DNA of 64,000 bases from Microcoleus sp. bin48.metabat.b7b8b9.023 (GCF_013299185.1 NZ_JAAFKG010000023.1:37708-101707), one strand, 5' to 3'. Counted from the stretch's first letter, positions 35,701 through 45,082 are shown. Translations and numbers: made by a program. Notes: a model not told the origin generated them from the letters alone.

Positions 35701-36889
35701 GGAAGAGTCTCAAAAAATTCTTCGCAGCGTCGCACAAGGCACAGGTATCAAACCAGCTCTCGTATATATGAGCTTTGTACCCAATGGTTCTACATTCGAT
35801 CGACCTTACAACAGTTCGCCGCTGTTGCGCGTAGAACAGCAAATTAAAAGCTCTGACGAACTCGAAGTAATGGTAATCGCCCCCGATAGCGCGCCCTTTC
35901 GCGTGCGGATCGCTGGAACCTCTCGCGCCGAGGTAATGGAAACTATTCGGAAATTTCGCAACGAACTGACTAATCCGGTAAAGCGCAACACTAAAACTTA
36001 TTTACCTTTAGCTCAGCAGCTTTACCAGTGGATGATAGCGCCGATCGAGGCAGAGTTACAAGCCAAAGGTATTCAGAATCTATCTTTTATTGCGGATATG
36101 GGGTTGCGATCGATACCGATGGCGGCGCTACATGACGGAAAAGGCTTTCTGATAGAGCGTTACAGCGTCGGCTCAATGCCGAGTCTGAGTTTGACAGATA
36201 CCAGCACCACTAAGTTGCCAAATACACAAGTTTTGGCAATGGGGGCGTCACAATTTCCCAATATGAGTCCTTTACCTGCGGTGGAAATAGAAGTTTCGAC
36301 AATTATCCCGCAGGAGTCGCCCAGTAAGTCTTTCTTGAACCAAGCTTTCACTCTGGCAAATTTGAAATCGCAGCGCCAGCAGTACCCTTTTGGGAGAATT
36401 CACTTGGCTACTCACGCCGAATTTCGATCGGGAAACCCCAGCGAATCCTTCATTCAGTTGTGGGATACTAAATTGCGTTTGAATCAGTTGCGGGACATGG
36501 GATGGGGCAGTCCGCAGGTTGATATGTTGGTTTTGAGTGCTTGCAGGACTGCTGTGGGCGATCGAGAAGCCGAGTTGGGCTTTGGCGGGTTAGCCGTGCA
36601 AGCAGGGGTTAAATCGGCTCTAGCGACTCTCTGGTATGTCAGCGACGAGGGCAGTTTGGGATTGATGGCGGACTTTTACGGCCAGTTGAAAACTGCTCCG
36701 ATGAAGGCTGAGGCCTTGCGGCAAGCGCAATTAGAGATGTTGCGCCAAGAGGTGCGCATTGAAGGGGGGATATTGCGGACTTCTGTGGGTAATGTGCAGC
36801 TACCTCCGGAAATGACAAAAACAGGGACTCGGAATTTTTCTCATCCCTACTATTGGGCGGCTTTTAGAATGATTGGCAATCCTTGGTAA
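32762..36889 (+). CDS. Haemagglutination-type TPS domain fused to CHAT protease domain, repeat-rich
   Basis: The start [20 protein letters not shown] (32762) is preferred because a signal-peptide-like segment follows ([21 protein letters not shown]), giving 1375 residues. Order of parts: two-partner-secretion/FhaB N-terminal domain ([48 protein letters not shown]); a beta-helix-like Ala/Gly/Asn region; a Pro-Ala-Thr low-complexity stretch (34384-34912); ten 16-residue repeats (34930-35410); and a C-terminal CHAT domain with the His/Cys pair HLATHAEF and [19 protein letters not shown]. Proteins of this make-up are characteristic of large filamentous cyanobacteria; they are thought to be exported or surface proteins with a caspase-like domain. 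No TpsB partner lies nearby. Confidence 0.88.
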   Translation: MKTPKNLQISAKFMSKQRISKLALSVQIVLINIYFLQAKAEAQIVPANDGTGTKVTPTPSGTPTPQTRFDIEGGQLSNDKQNLFHSFTQFGLSPNQIANFISNPSIRNILGRINGGSPSIINGSIQLTGGNANLFLMNPSGIIFGNSASLNVPASFTATTATGIGFGSNSFNAVGTNTYTSLTGAPTSFAFGADRAGAIINTADLAVKSGQSLTLLGGTVVSTGNLSAPGGKVTVASVTGTNLVRISQADSLLSLDIQPSPATSSPGTAVASLPELLTGVGQTNATGISVNASGQLVLTASNRVVAAGDVAVKGASARAIEIQAANTLAAGGNLTSTQGAIVLQASSDISTLALNSNSTTAAGGNISVTSRTGKVETGNINAGSSDKTSNAGDVSIAASSSIQTGFIDANSEEKKGGQVTLKASNDIEVTRINTQGRTAGGNINIAAGRYFRATGTFTCLVQGCSIAAAATGSANGGDITISHGGQASNTIFGVGPNYNSLNGTAGSIATGSDKKENVIASGSFPSSKTQIVQPTQINITTSSTSPTPTPAPTPTPTPAPTPAPTPAPTPAPTPAPTPAPTPAPTPAPTPAPTPAPTPAPTPAPAPTPAPAPAPTPAPTPEPTPAPAPAPTPAPTPAPAPAPTPAPTPNPPPAPRRTPAPAPTPAPAPAPAPTPAPAPAPAPAPAPTPAPAPAPAPAPAPAPAPATAPAPAPAPGQTITEPSVPVSNLPIAPTIAQNPAPNSNLPIAPTIAQNPAPNSNLSPAPTITQNPAPNSNLSPAPTITQNPAPNSNLSPAPTITQNPAPNSNLPIAPTIAQNPAPNSNLPIAPTIAQNPAPNSNLPIAPTIAQNSAPNSNLSPAPTIAQNPAPNSNLSPAPTITQILPAPAPINLAPIPTPELAPALSSNGLPSTNPLFSASLQEQNQISNSLQQPNSRRETSNIIDVSSLPVNPSAIIFPVENRFTREFVDYLNLPQTNKRATLEESQKILRSVAQGTGIKPALVYMSFVPNGSTFDRPYNSSPLLRVEQQIKSSDELEVMVIAPDSAPFRVRIAGTSRAEVMETIRKFRNELTNPVKRNTKTYLPLAQQLYQWMIAPIEAELQAKGIQNLSFIADMGLRSIPMAALHDGKGFLIERYSVGSMPSLSLTDTSTTKLPNTQVLAMGASQFPNMSPLPAVEIEVSTIIPQESPSKSFLNQAFTLANLKSQRQQYPFGRIHLATHAEFRSGNPSESFIQLWDTKLRLNQLRDMGWGSPQVDMLVLSACRTAVGDREAELGFGGLAVQAGVKSALATLWYVSDEGSLGLMADFYGQLKTAPMKAEALRQAQLEMLRQEVRIEGGILRTSVGNVQLPPEMTKTGTRNFSHPYYWAAFRMIGNPW
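34384..34912 (+). repeat. Pro-Ala-Thr coding microsatellite (6/12-base units)
   Basis: Units of ACTCCTGCACCG and CCAGCACCAGCA code for APTPAPTP and PAPAPA. The first part is strictly 12-base periodic (34480-34565). It creates long spurious open frames on both strands. Copy number is likely unstable. Confidence 0.9.
34930..35410 (+). repeat. Ten 48-base coding repeats ([16 protein letters not shown])
   Basis: Ten consecutive 16-residue units alternate between two types, [16 protein letters not shown] and [16 protein letters not shown], in the block order 2-3-3-2. The block pattern suggests duplication of multi-unit segments as well as single units. Confidence 0.9.
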
Positions 36890-36902
36890 TCAGATTTGTT
36901 TT

Positions 36903-37226
36903 ATAGGTACGTAGTTGGGCTTGAGCCTCCTTTATCTACACGTCTAAAGAGCAATACGGTTGACTTAACGCTTTTTGACGAATATCATCTCACAAATGTC
37001 ATCTCACAATTTTATAGGCAATACAGGCATTTTTTGCAAGTCAGATTGTTTTTAAGTCAACTGTATTGGTCTAAAGAGGGCTAAAGCCCAACTACGTACC
37101 TTTGTCTTGGTCTAAAGAGGGCTAAAGCCCAACTACGTACCTTTGTCTTGGTCTAAAGAGAGTTCAAGCCCAACTACGTACCTTTGTCTCGATCTAAAGA
37201 GGGCCGGGGCCCAACTACGTACCTTT
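36903..37226. repeat. Compound ACGTAGTTGGGC repeat with nested inverted element and four tandem units
   Basis: The left arm AGGTACGTAGTTGGGCTTGA at about 36903 is followed by an inverted-repeat element (GCAATACGGTTGACTTAA ... TTAAGTCAACTGTATT, 36951-37067) flanked on both sides by GTCTAAAGAG. Then come four tandem units of about 43-45 bases reading GTCTAAAGAGGGCTAAAGCC and CAACTACGTACCTTTG. The nested element appears inserted within the tandem repeat. Confidence 0.75.
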
Positions 37227-37404
37227 TTTTATTAATATGATAGTTGCGTCTAATACGCCACCAAAGCTGTGAGCGATGCTTTCTGTAATTTGGGATTTCT
37301 CCTTCCGACTATAAAACGGCCTTGCTTTTTAAGGGGGGTTAGGAATCTGTTTTAAGTGAACCGTATTGCAGTATAAATATGGCTTGCATAACAAGTTGTA
37401 TTCG

Positions 37405-37517
37405 GGTGCATCTGGTTTTTGAAGAGGGCGAAGCATGACCGCATATAAGTTATTAGTTATAATCCCATATTGACTACGGTCATGCTTCGCCCCTACAAAC
37501 ATATTTACTAAAGCACC
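37405..37517. mobile_element. MITE-like element (GGTGCATCTGG family), uninterrupted copy
   Basis: Same layout as 15050-15275 without the inserted MITE: GGTGCATCTGGTTTTTGAAG, inner arms GGGCGAAGCATGACCGCATA and TACGGTCATGCTTCGCCC, then CTACAAACATATTTAC. The right terminal repeat is eroded to AAAGCACC. It serves as the empty site for the nested insertion at 15092. Confidence 0.8.
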
Positions 37518-37782
37518 CTTTTATTCTCTGGCTCACGTCGTCTGGGAATATGCTATTAAAAAAAGTCTCCTAGTCATCTAGAAGACTTCGATTACTTATT
37601 CGACCGATAATTTTTAAGGTAGAGGTCAGGGGTAGCTTTTTTGATTCTGGCTCGGTCTTAGAACAAGATAGCAGCTAGCATTTATAGCGCGCGATTTTTG
37701 TCCAGAGACTCAAACACGGAATAGATTTTTTAGGCAGTTTCTCCTGACACTCCACGCCCAGAATTTACGTCGAAAAAGTTAG
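37518..37782. other. Gap before the Cys-rich gene
   Basis: Contains a hairpin-like AAGTCTCCTAG...CTAGAAGACTT near 37562-37590. No coding frame was supported. The text is otherwise unremarkable. Confidence 0.35.
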
Positions 37783-38229
37783 CTACACGCAGATAATCGT
37801 GCCGCTCTTAGAAACACATTTCCACGAGGAGAAAGGAGTCGTGCGATAACAAGCCTTTGCCTCATACTTGAGACAGCTACCTTGCAAGCACACTTTAATT
37901 GATGCCTTCGCTAAAAGGATATTGGCTTGAAGTGTCTGGCACTTATTGAGACCTATATTGGCGCAGGCTGCTTCAATTCCTGCTAGTTTCAAGCAGACTT
38001 TAAAGCCTGCCCCAACTTTGGTATAGCAAATTGCGATCGGGCCAACTATACTAAAGCAACCAGCCAGGGCTTCATGAAGCTCTAAAGTTGCTACCATCTG
38101 CTCATCTGCTGCGGCTACTTCCGCTGCTGCCGCTCCACCTTCTGAACTAACCATGGTGGCTAGTCCTTCCCCATCTAGGAATTCCAAGGGATCGTGGTCG
38201 AGTTCAATCATTTCATGGTTTGCCATCAT
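37783..38229 (-). CDS. Small Cys-rich protein with acidic leader-like N-terminus
   Basis: Start ATG 38229 (or 38226) is set by AGGAG six bases upstream. The 148-residue product begins MMANHEMIELDHDPLEFLDG, acidic and leader-like, with SSEGGAAAAEVAAADEQM next. From about residue 58 it becomes Cys-rich: GCFSIVGPIAICYTKVGAGF, KVCLKLAGIEAACANIG, NKCQTLQANI, KVCLQGSCLKYEAKACYR, ending KSGTIICV, with roughly a dozen Cys in 90 residues. The split between a Cys-free acidic half with GG and a Cys-rich half resembles RiPP or bacteriocin precursors, but it is longer than most and no modifying enzyme is adjacent. A metal-binding or redox protein is the alternative. I do not recognise the family. Confidence 0.65.
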   Translation of the reverse strand: MMANHEMIELDHDPLEFLDGEGLATMVSSEGGAAAAEVAAADEQMVATLELHEALAGCFSIVGPIAICYTKVGAGFKVCLKLAGIEAACANIGLNKCQTLQANILLAKASIKVCLQGSCLKYEAKACYRTTPFSSWKCVSKSGTIICV

Positions 38230-38394
38230 CTTGTCTCCTGAATTTAAGGTTGAATTGTTGTCAATTAAATACCTCAGCTTTAACAGCAACTACATTGAAG
38301 CTGTTTGCTTTGTGTATGCTCTAATTCTCTTCAACTTAAACTTGGGCAACAATACGACGATCCGCGTATAGGATTGTAAATAAAATGCAACAAA

Positions 38395-39273
38395 TTACTC
38401 GGGCAGCATCCCCAATTTTTCCAGAGCAACCATCACAGCAGCCGTTCGGGTTTGTACGCCGAGTTTGCAGTGAAGGTGCTCCAAATGTTTTCGCACTGTT
38501 CCTTCAGTGCAACCGAGAACTTTAGCAATCTGAGCATTGCTTTTATCTTGGGAAATCCAGAAAAGAACCTCTGCTTCGCGTTTGGTGAGTCCTAGCAATT
38601 CCAGACCAGAAATAGAGAATCTTTGCAGTTCTTTTTCCTCCAACAGCAAGAGATATTGCTCGCCGATGGGTTCGGGAATCAGACGGACGCTCAACTGTTT
38701 TCCTGCTTGCTGAACGTGCAATGGTAAACAGCTAGATGGAACATTGCCGTTGAATTTAAGTCTCGAAATCTGTTGCTTGAACCAATGTTGTAAGAGTTCT
38801 GGCAATGAGTGCGGGGCGCGGGATAAAAAATACTGGCTCAACAGTTGTTCGGCGCGTTGAGCGATGAAGTGCACTTGTCCGTCTACAGCCAAAACGATCG
38901 CACCTAAGCGATCGAACATTTGCTGGAATTGTGTGAGTATTTGGTAGATTTTGCTAAATCCTGGGTTATTTGCCTCTGCCTGAATCTGGTGCAGCATCCT
39001 CGGATTGAGGACACAACCATCTTTGGCGATCGCCTTCTTGGGTACCACCGGTGCTAAAGTATCTGGAGCTGAGCCGCTGCGATCGCCTGTGACTTCGATA
39101 GTATAATGTGTGTCGCTATGTTCGTAATTTTGAGCTTCAGCTTTTGCTGGTGGGAGTTTATCAAGATTTTGAGATGTCAAAATAACTTCGAGCTGCCGAC
39201 TTTGTTTCTGTGAATTCACTGGAAAATCTCCATTTGCATAAACGATGAGAATGGCGAAACTAGATAGCCACAA
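38395..39273 (-). CDS. LuxR-family transcriptional regulator
   Basis: The 292-residue protein has a middle PAS-like sensor region (QMFDRLGAIVLAVDGQVHFI, QRAEQLLSQYFLSRAPHSLP) and a C-terminal GerE-type helix-turn-helix: GLTKREAEVLFWISQDKSNA, QIAKVLGCTEGTVRKHLEHL, HCKLGVQTRTAAVMVAL. The first 90 residues are poorly ordered, and the true start may lie downstream of the annotated one. The Cys-rich gene lies 165 bases downstream on the same strand and could be a target or partner; that is only positional. Confidence 0.8.
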   Translation of the reverse strand: MWLSSFAILIVYANGDFPVNSQKQSRQLEVILTSQNLDKLPPAKAEAQNYEHSDTHYTIEVTGDRSGSAPDTLAPVVPKKAIAKDGCVLNPRMLHQIQAEANNPGFSKIYQILTQFQQMFDRLGAIVLAVDGQVHFIAQRAEQLLSQYFLSRAPHSLPELLQHWFKQQISRLKFNGNVPSSCLPLHVQQAGKQLSVRLIPEPIGEQYLLLLEEKELQRFSISGLELLGLTKREAEVLFWISQDKSNAQIAKVLGCTEGTVRKHLEHLHCKLGVQTRTAAVMVALEKLGMLPE

Positions 39274-39652
39274 CCTCCGGCTATCTCGCTCATTTCACTA
39301 TCATTAATTTCTACAGCTGTAGAAATGCACTCTGAGATTGTTTTGACTGTGAACGATTTAAGTTTCTTTTTTAATTGATAACACTGGCTAGCTGTGAGTT
39401 AACAGTCGCACGTTCGAGTGACTTGCACTTTTTTTTGTGTTGTGTTAGCTACATTCTAGGTTTATGTCGAGACTAACGCTGGATATAAAAAAGCAAAGTC
39501 GGGCGGGTTTTGCCTCGATCTTCTCGCTTCAATCGTAGATTATTAGGCGGCACCCGCCCCTAAAAGATACTATGGTTTTTTGGCAACGATCTACTTAACT
39601 CAAGAAAATGCGATGCTTTTTGCAATTTATATTATTTTAAAATAGAATGATA
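39274..39652. other. Intergenic region between LuxR and PEP-CTERM genes
   Basis: About 380 AT-rich bases. It contains the short imperfect inverted repeats GGCGGCACCCGCC and TACAGCTGTAGAA (39312-39325, dyad CTACAGCTGTAG upstream of the LuxR gene). The latter dyad could be an operator, but support is weak. Confidence 0.35.
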
Positions 39653-39681
39653 AAACCCGATCGCGATCGCCAATCGGGCTG
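39653..39681 (-). terminator. Rho-independent terminator of the PEP-CTERM gene
   Basis: On the minus strand, GCCCGATT-GGCGATCGCG-ATCGGGTTTTAT gives a six-base perfect stem (CCCGAT/ATCGGG) followed by TTTTAT, eight bases beyond the stop codon of the gene ending at 39689. Confidence 0.65.
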
Positions 39682-39688
39682 AGTGCAA

Positions 39689-40531
39689 TTATTTGTTCAA
39701 TGAGAGCGAGCTCCTTTTAAGTTTGAAAGCAAATAAAGCCAGTCCTGCACCTGCAACAGCCGTGGCAGCAATATTGCTGGGTTCTGGCACTGCTTCGGCA
39801 ATGCTGAGCGCGTTGATTCCCAAAGCGCGATTATTCTCAGAACTGCTATAAACAAGCCGCGAGATGTTAGCAACATCGCTGCGAACGCCGAGAAACTGCG
39901 CCGAATTATCCAGTGCTAATGAGGATGTTCCTTGGGTTGAGAAACTGGCTAACAAATTATTAGCACTGTCAAATGCCGAGATCGATGCAGTGAATAAAAA
40001 TACATCATCTACGGCTATTTGCGTTCCGGCGGCGGCCACAGGGCGATCGAAGGTAATTGTCAGCGGGCCTGGATTTCCGACTGCTGGCGGCGGGCCTGGC
40101 TTTAAACCTGTCAACAAAATGAAATCGCCACTAGCAAAGTTGGTGGCAATACCTGGTGATGGTAAGGTTTGAAAAAGTAAGGGAGGCGTCACTCCGCCAG
40201 TTGCAGCGCGGGGAATGCTGACATTAATTCCGAGTCCTTGTTCGGAGGTGACTGAGAAGGAGTTGGGCAATACTCTAAACGGCGGTTGCACTGGCCCTAA
40301 AACCGACCAATCAAGGCGATCTGTAGCTCCTAATGTAGCGCGATCGCTCACAAATGTCAGATTAGCAGCTTGAACTGGCGGTGCTAATAGGATTAGCAGA
40401 GTGGCGATCGCAATTCCCGCAGCGGATGTTTTGGGCGATCGGGTTTTTTGGGCGATCGGCTTTGCGCGTTCGGGAGTGCGCTGTCTTTGTAATAGATGCA
40501 CTTTGAAATTTTGAATCTTTTGGCAAATCAT
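39689..40531 (-). CDS. PEP-CTERM sorted exported protein
   Basis: Start ATG 40531 (MICQKIQNFKVHL), giving 280 residues. A signal peptide lies unusually far in (SAAGIAIATLLILLAPPVQA, ending about residue 55) after a basic stretch. A beta-rich passenger of unknown function follows (FVSDRATLGATDRLDWSVLG ... LTITFDRPVAAAGTQIAVDD). The C-terminal sorting signal is AVPEPSNIAATAVAGAGLAL then FAFKLKRSS: the PEP motif, a hydrophobic helix and a basic tail. Such proteins are processed by exosortase and often go to the exopolysaccharide matrix. No exosortase is in this window. Confidence 0.85.
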   Translation of the reverse strand: MICQKIQNFKVHLLQRQRTPERAKPIAQKTRSPKTSAAGIAIATLLILLAPPVQAANLTFVSDRATLGATDRLDWSVLGPVQPPFRVLPNSFSVTSEQGLGINVSIPRAATGGVTPPLLFQTLPSPGIATNFASGDFILLTGLKPGPPPAVGNPGPLTITFDRPVAAAGTQIAVDDVFLFTASISAFDSANNLLASFSTQGTSSLALDNSAQFLGVRSDVANISRLVYSSSENNRALGINALSIAEAVPEPSNIAATAVAGAGLALFAFKLKRSSLSLNK

Positions 40532-40934
40532 GGTAGTTCTCAATTCGACCTATCCACAAATTATTACAAAACAGTGGTTTTGTCCAAACTGAATGTTTAA
40601 TTTGTGGAGATGTCCAATATACTTGACATTCTGAGAATAAACTACGATTATTTAACAACACATTACATTACGTATAATTTCGTAAAATTAAGTGCGATCG
40701 ACATTTCGTTCAATCTGTAAATAATGGAACCTCCAGCACAAATCCAGGTAAAACATCTTCTCCAGAAAGTTGTGTTGCTTTCTTAAACCATAGGTTAGCA
40801 GTCCGCCGGAATTTAAAGGAAAAGTGCGATGTCTGAACAAGATATCCCTAAGATAATTGCGCTCTAACTTGGTAAGCGAGGCGGTAAACATTGTATTCGA
40901 GGTATGAGAATTACGGTTTATTATGTGTTGATAT
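40532..40934. other. Intergenic region between PEP-CTERM and TPR genes
   Basis: About 400 bases. A short minus-strand open frame inside (40688-40891) lacks a ribosome site and recognisable sequence, so it was not called as a gene. No RNA or repeat family was identified. Confidence 0.35.
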
Positions 40935-43619
40935 TTACATAGTCCAATTTAGTTTACCTACAGTCCAAATATACGCCAACTTAATCATCCTGAAAATTCT
41001 CACTCGATTTAACACCCCAATTTTGTAATATTTATTAAAACCTTCTAATGAAAATTTTATAAACTTTAAATACTGCCTTTTATGCCATGAAGCAAGTGCT
41101 AATCCCATCATACAACTCGCAACACCATGACGGTTTTCAATAGCTATTCTGATCTTAAGTGCCATCTCAAATTTTTCATATGCCTCATCAATTTCATTCT
41201 TAGCAAGATGAATAAAACCTAATTGTTCATAGACATCAGCCATACCGCCCTGTCCACTTTGAGACTCCATTTTCTTATATCCTTCAAGAGATATATTGGA
41301 TTGCTCTTCTGCTAAAAGAGGTTTGCCTTGATTAAGAAAAACCCAGGCTAGATGATGCGGTATCCAAGCTAGGGCGTTATCATCTTGAAATTTTTCTGCT
41401 AACGGCTTAGCCTCGGTCAAATAAGATATGGCGCGATTGTATTCACCCATTCTTCGATGTAGAATGCCAAGATAGACTAATGGGCTAATAACTTTATGCA
41501 TAATCTTATTTTGTATTCTCAGATTCAAAGCTTGTGTATATAACTCAATCGCCTGTTTAAATTTACTATGGCTCATTTCATAAAGAGCTATAGTCTCAAG
41601 TAATTCTGTTTTTAATTCCAGCATTTTTACTTGAATATTAAGTTCAGAATTATAATTAATGAAGTTTTCAATCATTGTCAATGATTTTTGAGAAGATACT
41701 ATACCTTCTTGATAACCAGCAGAATAAATTAGAGATATTCCTAGACGAGCATTAGCTTCTATATGATTTTCTGAATTCTCTGGTGATTCTGCAATGATTT
41801 GTGAAAAAATATTATGAGCTGCCGCTCTATTATTTCCAGATAATGCTCTAGCTTTTAACATTAATATATAATTGAGATCGTCAATGTTTCCTTGAAAACA
41901 AAAGATTGCATTTTGAATGATTTCTAGTAGGCTATTAGTAAGTGCTTGCCATATTAAATATTCATCCAAAGACAACGCTAAATTTTTTTCTTCTTGGCTT
42001 ATGCATATAGGTATAGAAAAAATTGCCTTGAGTAGGTTCCATTCTCTCACTTTACAAACATGATACAAGGAATCTAAGTAGCGTCGCACTTTCTCTAAAT
42101 TAGTTGTATCAGATGGTGGCTCGTCTTCAATCATGAGATAGTATTCTACCGCTGTGTAGTCAGCAAGTTCCTCAATTGGAACCTCATCCAGATCTATTTT
42201 CAGGCTGGCAAAAAGTGATTGACCACGAGTTTGTGAGTTAGTTGTCATATTTGCTTCCTTATAAACTTTTTCACTCAGCAATTTTTCCTTCAGTTTTTGA
42301 CACTCTTTCACTAACGGAATGCCTAATTCTGTAGCAATGGACAAAGCATGATCGCAATACTCAAGAGCTAGAGTGCTATTACCTAACTTGAGATGAATCT
42401 CTGCCAAGTTCTTGAGGTTATAAGCCTCACTAGAACGAGCACCAGCCTCTCTCGAAATTTTCAGAGCTGCTTGTAGATTATCCATAGCTTCTGAATATTG
42501 CTCTGTTTGGATTAGAGCCTCTCCCAAATTGTTCAGTGCGATCCTTTCGCCGTAACGATCACCAATTTCTTGCTTAATGGTTAAACTTTGCTGCTGGTAT
42601 TTAATCGCCTCAACAAAGTTACCTAAACCTTTGTAAGCACTACCTAGATTGCCTAGTGCTCTCCCTTCCCCTGCACGATTGCCAATTTCACGGGTAATTT
42701 TCAAAAGTTGATGAAAGTATTCAATTGCTTTAGAATAGTTGCCCAGAGCATAGTAGGTAGCACCTAAATTTCCCACGGCAGTTGCTTCCCCTTCACGATG
42801 ACCAATTTTGCGGGTGAGATTCAAACTTTGTTGCTGGTAATCAATGGCTTGCGGATAGTTACCCAATGAATCGTGAGCAATAGCAAGATTTCCCAAAGCG
42901 CTCGCTTTTCCCTTAAAGTCTCCAATTTCGTGTGCAATAATTAAATGCTGCTGATGGTATTCAATAGCCTGGATATAGTTACCTAGAAAATCATAAGTTC
43001 TACCAAGATTTCCCAAAGCATTTCCTTGTTGCTGAGAGTCACCAATTTCTCGTGCAATAATCAAATGCTGCTGATGATATTCAATTGCTTTAAGATAATA
43101 ACCCTGTTGGTCATATAGAAGTCCCAGATTACCCAAAACCCTTCCCTCACTTTGACGATCGCTAATTTGGCGAGCGATGGTCAAACTTTGCTGCCAATAC
43201 TTTTTTGCCTGGGGATAGTTGCTCAGCAAGTAGTAACTATTACCCAGTCCTTTGAGGCAAATAATGTCTATTCTAGAGTTTAATTTGCCCAAAACTTTAA
43301 TATAAACAGAATTTAGTTCCGGGTAATAGCCCCAGGTTTCTAGTTGATTGTGTAATTCGTCTTTTGTCGGCGTATCTAGGTGAATAAAAAGGATGGCGCT
43401 GGCTTTTTCCCAATCTTCCACATCGCTGAGATGTTCAAATGATTCCAAGTACCGCTTTACCTTCTCTAAATTCTCTGCATCAGGCGGTGACTCATCCTCA
43501 ACTGTGAGGTAATATTTCACTGCCGTATAAGCAGTAAGTTGCTCGATCGGAACTTCATCCAAATCGATGTCCAGCCTTGCAAATAGCAATTGACCAGGTG
43601 TTGATTCGTTAGAGATCAT
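40935..43619 (-). CDS. Tandemly duplicated TPR protein coupled to a STAND NTPase
   Basis: The 894-residue protein is made of two homologous halves. The N-terminal half starts GQLLFARLDIDLDEVPIEQL-TAYTAVKYYL, carries about eight TPR units of the NLGxxYxxLGNYxxAIEYHQQ type (residues 130-440), and is followed at residue 458 by a second start-like MTTNSQTRGQSLFASLKIDL-DEVPIEELADYTAVEYYL. AAGGA lies eight bases before that internal ATG (42248), so it probably was, or still is, a separate gene start. The second half has more degenerate TPRs. The start overlaps the NTPase stop by four bases (ATGA). TPR arrays bind proteins; here they may be the sensor or scaffold of the NTPase. Confidence 0.85.
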   Translation of the reverse strand: MISNESTPGQLLFARLDIDLDEVPIEQLTAYTAVKYYLTVEDESPPDAENLEKVKRYLESFEHLSDVEDWEKASAILFIHLDTPTKDELHNQLETWGYYPELNSVYIKVLGKLNSRIDIICLKGLGNSYYLLSNYPQAKKYWQQSLTIARQISDRQSEGRVLGNLGLLYDQQGYYLKAIEYHQQHLIIAREIGDSQQQGNALGNLGRTYDFLGNYIQAIEYHQQHLIIAHEIGDFKGKASALGNLAIAHDSLGNYPQAIDYQQQSLNLTRKIGHREGEATAVGNLGATYYALGNYSKAIEYFHQLLKITREIGNRAGEGRALGNLGSAYKGLGNFVEAIKYQQQSLTIKQEIGDRYGERIALNNLGEALIQTEQYSEAMDNLQAALKISREAGARSSEAYNLKNLAEIHLKLGNSTLALEYCDHALSIATELGIPLVKECQKLKEKLLSEKVYKEANMTTNSQTRGQSLFASLKIDLDEVPIEELADYTAVEYYLMIEDEPPSDTTNLEKVRRYLDSLYHVCKVREWNLLKAIFSIPICISQEEKNLALSLDEYLIWQALTNSLLEIIQNAIFCFQGNIDDLNYILMLKARALSGNNRAAAHNIFSQIIAESPENSENHIEANARLGISLIYSAGYQEGIVSSQKSLTMIENFINYNSELNIQVKMLELKTELLETIALYEMSHSKFKQAIELYTQALNLRIQNKIMHKVISPLVYLGILHRRMGEYNRAISYLTEAKPLAEKFQDDNALAWIPHHLAWVFLNQGKPLLAEEQSNISLEGYKKMESQSGQGGMADVYEQLGFIHLAKNEIDEAYEKFEMALKIRIAIENRHGVASCMMGLALASWHKRQYLKFIKFSLEGFNKYYKIGVLNRVRIFRMIKLAYIWTVGKLNWTM

Positions 43620-45082
43620 GCTGATTGTGATTGATTTTTTAGACTTGTTAATAACTTTTGATAGTTAGCCAGCGCCACACTGCGAACTAAATTGTGTTGT
43701 CCCAAAACGGGCTTATTATTGTGGTTAACTGATCCCTCAGCGAGGAAGCGATCGCACAATTCCTTTAATGCCCTCTCTTGACGCTCCTCGTTACACTGGT
43801 TATTCTCTATACGCTTCACCAAATTGACTAATTGCATCAGCCACCCTTCTGCTTGTACTGGAGCGCGATACACTGAAGCCGCACAAATTAAGATGTAAGC
43901 ATCCTTCACCTGCTTTTCTAATCGGTCAAATGTAACTTCCAAACGTTGTTTGTTGACTTCTCTTTGCACTTTCAACGTTAGTTTATGCAGACTCCATTCA
44001 TCTTTTCCTCCTAATATATTTCCTTGCTCTGCCTCAGCAATAGCTGTTTCTACCTCCTCTATTTTGCTGTTGATATCATTCCAATAAGCTTGGACATTCG
44101 CATCAAAAGATTCACAGATTTCCCCAATAATTACTCGCAAAACTAGAGGATGACCCTTGTAAGCTTTCCCAATTCGTAACAAGAGGGGTTTATCAGGTGA
44201 ATCCTGGTTTACCTCTAATCCAGTTGTCTCGAACAATGCTTCCTGTTCTGATTCGTTTAATCCATACAAGACTTCCCGATGCCAGAAATTTTTGTAACGG
44301 AAGTCTACCAACTTCACAGGCAAATCCTGTGAAGTGATGATTAACCGACTTTGGCAAGATTCTGCTGACAATAAGCTCAAAAAGAATTTTTCCCACCACT
44401 CATCAGCAAAATCACCCCAACCATCCTCTTCATTTCCGGTTAACAGTTTTTCGAGAGAATCAATCAGCACCAACACCTGATTTTCACGTAGGTGTTTGAC
44501 TAATCTATGTAACAATTTTTCTGGTTTTTTATCCTCTGCTGACAGTCTCTCTCCCCACTCTTCCAGCCATCTAGCAGCAACACTGGCAAAGTCTGTGGCT
44601 TTGTCCTCATAGTCAAAATTCGCTCGTCGCAACTTGTTCTTCCAATCTCCAGAGAACCAGTCTTGCAATTGCACTGCTAATCTTTCAGCCAGAGCAGTTT
44701 TACCAATTCCCGTGAGTCCCAGGATTAGCAATAGCCGACATGACCCGCGAAGCTTCTGACTTAGTTCGGCTACAAGCTTTTCTCGACCTACCCAAGCATT
44801 GTCATAGGCATAAAAACCTTGTGGAGAAGTAGAATCTTCGGGCGAAGTATCACTATCTGAGTTAATAGGTTTAAGAATTTCTCGTTTATCTAAGTTCAAT
44901 TTTTCGCAAATCCGTTCAAATGTCGATATAGATACCGATTTGCTGTTGATAAAGTTGCTGACGGTGGATAAGACTATTCCTAGATTTGCGGCTAAGTCTC
45001 CCTGAGTCAGAAACCCATTGCGTTCAATAGCTGATATAACTTGCTGCTTGCGGTCTGGGTGAATTTTGACGGATCTTGGCAT
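43616..45082 (-). CDS. STAND/NB-ARC-type NTPase with N-terminal helix-turn-helix
   Basis: The 488-residue protein has an N-terminal XRE-like HTH (GFLTQGDLAANLGIVLSTVS-NFINSKSVSISTFERICEKL, residues 25-70) followed by an NB-ARC-like NTPase: AYDNAWVGREKLVAELSQKL, Walker A LLLILGLTGIGKTALAERLA, Walker B NQVLVLIDSLEKLLTG, and RLIITSQDLP as sensor 1. The C-terminal helical region ends near 488 without sensor repeats; these are supplied in trans by the TPR protein whose start codon overlaps this stop. Such split STAND systems occur in cyanobacterial signalling and are related to antiphage and programmed-cell-death NTPases. Function here unknown. Confidence 0.87.
   Translation of the reverse strand: MPRSVKIHPDRKQQVISAIERNGFLTQGDLAANLGIVLSTVSNFINSKSVSISTFERICEKLNLDKREILKPINSDSDTSPEDSTSPQGFYAYDNAWVGREKLVAELSQKLRGSCRLLLILGLTGIGKTALAERLAVQLQDWFSGDWKNKLRRANFDYEDKATDFASVAARWLEEWGERLSAEDKKPEKLLHRLVKHLRENQVLVLIDSLEKLLTGNEEDGWGDFADEWWEKFFLSLLSAESCQSRLIITSQDLPVKLVDFRYKNFWHREVLYGLNESEQEALFETTGLEVNQDSPDKPLLLRIGKAYKGHPLVLRVIIGEICESFDANVQAYWNDINSKIEEVETAIAEAEQGNILGGKDEWSLHKLTLKVQREVNKQRLEVTFDRLEKQVKDAYILICAASVYRAPVQAEGWLMQLVNLVKRIENNQCNEERQERALKELCDRFLAEGSVNHNNKPVLGQHNLVRSVALANYQKLLTSLKNQSQSA

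Noticed and set aside
40688..40891. 67-codon minus-strand frame upstream of the TPR gene region
   Set aside because: No ribosome binding site, no recognisable sequence, and composition of intergenic DNA.
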